The translations under genes were made by a program, and so were the position numbers. A stretch of 7,174 nt of DNA from an uncultured Rhodanobacter sp. GTDB lineage: Bacteria > Pseudomonadota > Gammaproteobacteria > Xanthomonadales > Rhodanobacteraceae. The notes beneath the pieces were generated by a model. The model was not told where the DNA came from and did not search any database. It worked only from the letters and a program-made list of their open reading frames with translations. The stretch covers positions 1 to 7,174 of the forward strand of contig CALCWL010000260.1 of the NCBI GenBank assembly GCA_937906285.1. Reading direction: 5' to 3'. Of the stretch, positions 6,293 through 7,174 are shown in pieces (position 1 is the first letter of the stretch; each line of letters starts with the position of its first letter).

Positions 6293-6346
6293 GTGGTGGA
6301 ATTTCGCAGAGCGGATGGCGCGGTCGTTCCGCTCGCGCGAAACGAC

Positions 6347-6370
6347 GTCACGGCCCTGCAGGGACGCGAC
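6347..6370. promoter_or_regulatory. Imperfect 24-bp dyad between the AraC-family and VOC genes
   Basis: The left half GTCACGGCCCTG (6347-6358) and the reverse complement of the right half, GTCGCGTCCCTG, agree at 10 of 12 positions; the inner 10 bp (6354-6363, CCCTGCAGGG) are perfectly palindromic. It lies 64 bases upstream of the VOC ATG and 45 bases past the AraC-family stop, a position suited to an operator or a 3'-end hairpin. AraC proteins usually bind direct-repeat half-sites, so another regulator, or chance at this GC content, is possible. No T-tract follows on the minus strand. Confidence 0.35.
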
Positions 6371-6415
6371 CAGATTAGCCCGGCGAGGTGTGGCGGTCTT
6401 GTAGATTTCCGTCGC

Positions 6416-7174
6416 TCAGTCGAGCGGCAGGTGGTTCGAGTACGGGCCGCGCGCGGCCATGAACGCGGTCGGCGTGACGCCGGCGAACTGGCGGAACTCG
6501 TGGGTCAGGTGGGCCTGGTCGAAATAGCCGCCATCGGCTGCCACCTGGCTCCAGTTCACCGTGGGCTGCGCTGCCGCATGATCCACCACCGCACGAAAGC
6601 GCAGCAGCCGCGTGTAGTGCTTGGGGCGCATGCCCACCTGGCGCCGGAACAGCAGGCCGAAGCGGCGCTCGGACAAGCCCGCCTCGCGCACCAGCGGCGC
6701 GATGCGTTGTACCTGCGGCGGGTCGGCCAATCGGTCCAGCGCGTAGGCGATGGCCGGGTGCAAGGCGGTGCTGTGCAGGCGTCGCACCAGCCACAGGGTC
6801 AGCAGGTGCAGGCGGTCCCGTGGTGCGGGGGTTTCCAGCAATTGCTCGCGCAGCAGCGCGGCAGCCGGCCCGAACAAATCACCCAGGTCGATGTCCCGTC
6901 CGATCAGCGTGGTGGCGTCCTCGCCGGTCAGTGCGTGGGCGCCTCCCGGGTGGAACACCACGCCCATCACGCGGATCTGTTCGGCGGTGTCGATGATCTC
7001 GCTGCGCAGGGTGGGACCGCCTAGTACGCAGGCGGACGAGCGGATGCAGCGCCGCTCTGCGTCGTCAGTGTAGACGCGGGTTTCGTCCTCGTGCAGGTTG
7101 ATGATGAGCTGCGCCCCGGGTTGCGGCAGCACGCGCTCGTGGCGATGCGCCGCGGGCGGCATGTCCCAGTCCCA
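6416..7174 (-). CDS. AraC-family transcriptional regulator (N-terminus outside window)
   Basis: DNA-binding regulator; 252 residues are visible. The frame is open to the window edge and reads WDWD just before an ATG at 7162. Homologous regulators have such a Trp-rich segment at the start of their sensor domain (followed here by MPPAAHRHERVLPQPGAQLIINL), so the true start is upstream and 7162 is rejected. Counting from 7162, residues 1-about 110 form a cupin-like sensor region, and about 135-240 hold the two helix-turn-helix units. The first is around 153-176 (AGLSERRFGLLFRRQVG). The second, around 204-232, has the family signature GGYFDQAHLTHEFRQFAGVTPTAF. The ligand is unknown. The VOC gene follows 133 bases downstream on the same strand and is a plausible target or co-transcribed partner. 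Family assignment is confident. Confidence 0.9.
   Translation of the reverse strand, partial: WDWDMPPAAHRHERVLPQPGAQLIINLHEDETRVYTDDAERRCIRSSACVLGGPTLRSEIIDTAEQIRVMGVVFHPGGAHALTGEDATTLIGRDIDLGDLFGPAAALLREQLLETPAPRDRLHLLTLWLVRRLHSTALHPAIAYALDRLADPPQVQRIAPLVREAGLSERRFGLLFRRQVGMRPKHYTRLLRFRAVVDHAAAQPTVNWSQVAADGGYFDQAHLTHEFRQFAGVTPTAFMAARGPYSNHLPLD

Noticed and set aside
7160..7162. ATG as the start of the AraC-family gene
   Set aside because: The frame continues upstream to the window edge as WDWD, which fits the family's sensor-domain beginning; the protein would otherwise lack its first part, and no good ribosome binding site is visible.

Overview
The window is GC-rich, densely coded bacterial chromosome. 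The gene families, the 21-nt hairpins with a GTAG-type head, and the secreted beta-lactamase-family and esterase enzymes suggest a gammaproteobacterium of the Xanthomonadales/Lysobacterales (Rhodanobacter, Dyella or Luteibacter-like). That placement is inference from style; no marker gene is present. I see no rRNA, tRNA, CRISPR array, insertion sequence or phage gene.

Layout, left to right. (1) The C-terminal part of a POT/PTR2 proton-coupled peptide transporter (+, 1-615, cut by the window). (2) A 68-bp inverted pair of REP-type hairpins (612-679) filling the convergent junction; it supplies the stop codons of both flanking genes. (3) A two-gene minus-strand unit, read right to left: a PAP2-family membrane phosphatase (2270-1479), then a DUF72/YecE-like protein (1482-676), joined by an ATGA start/stop overlap. 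(4) A 144-bp divergent intergenic region (2271-2414). (5) A plus-strand pair of predicted exported hydrolases: a serine beta-lactamase-family protein with a C-terminal DUF3471-like domain (2415-4115), then an alpha/beta-hydrolase of the Esterase (PF00756) type with an extra N-terminal domain (4162-5808). A perfect 7-bp hairpin with a TTCG loop lies between them. (6) A single REP-type hairpin at the second convergent junction (5822-5842). (7) A minus-strand pair: an AraC-family regulator (starts beyond the right edge, ends 6416), then a VOC/glyoxalase-fold protein (6282-5860). An imperfect 24-bp dyad lies between these two.

Working together. The two exported hydrolases are probably co-transcribed and may act on the same kind of ester- or amide-bearing substrate in the envelope; the substrate cannot be read from sequence. 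The AraC regulator may control the VOC gene downstream of it. The PAP2/DUF72 pair is translationally coupled by arrangement, but no shared pathway is evident. No stretch over 300 bases lacks a gene.

I did not find a clearly new biological system. The best-supported unusual signal is the REP architecture: three copies of one 21-nt design at the only two convergent gene junctions, two of them carrying the stop codons of opposing genes.
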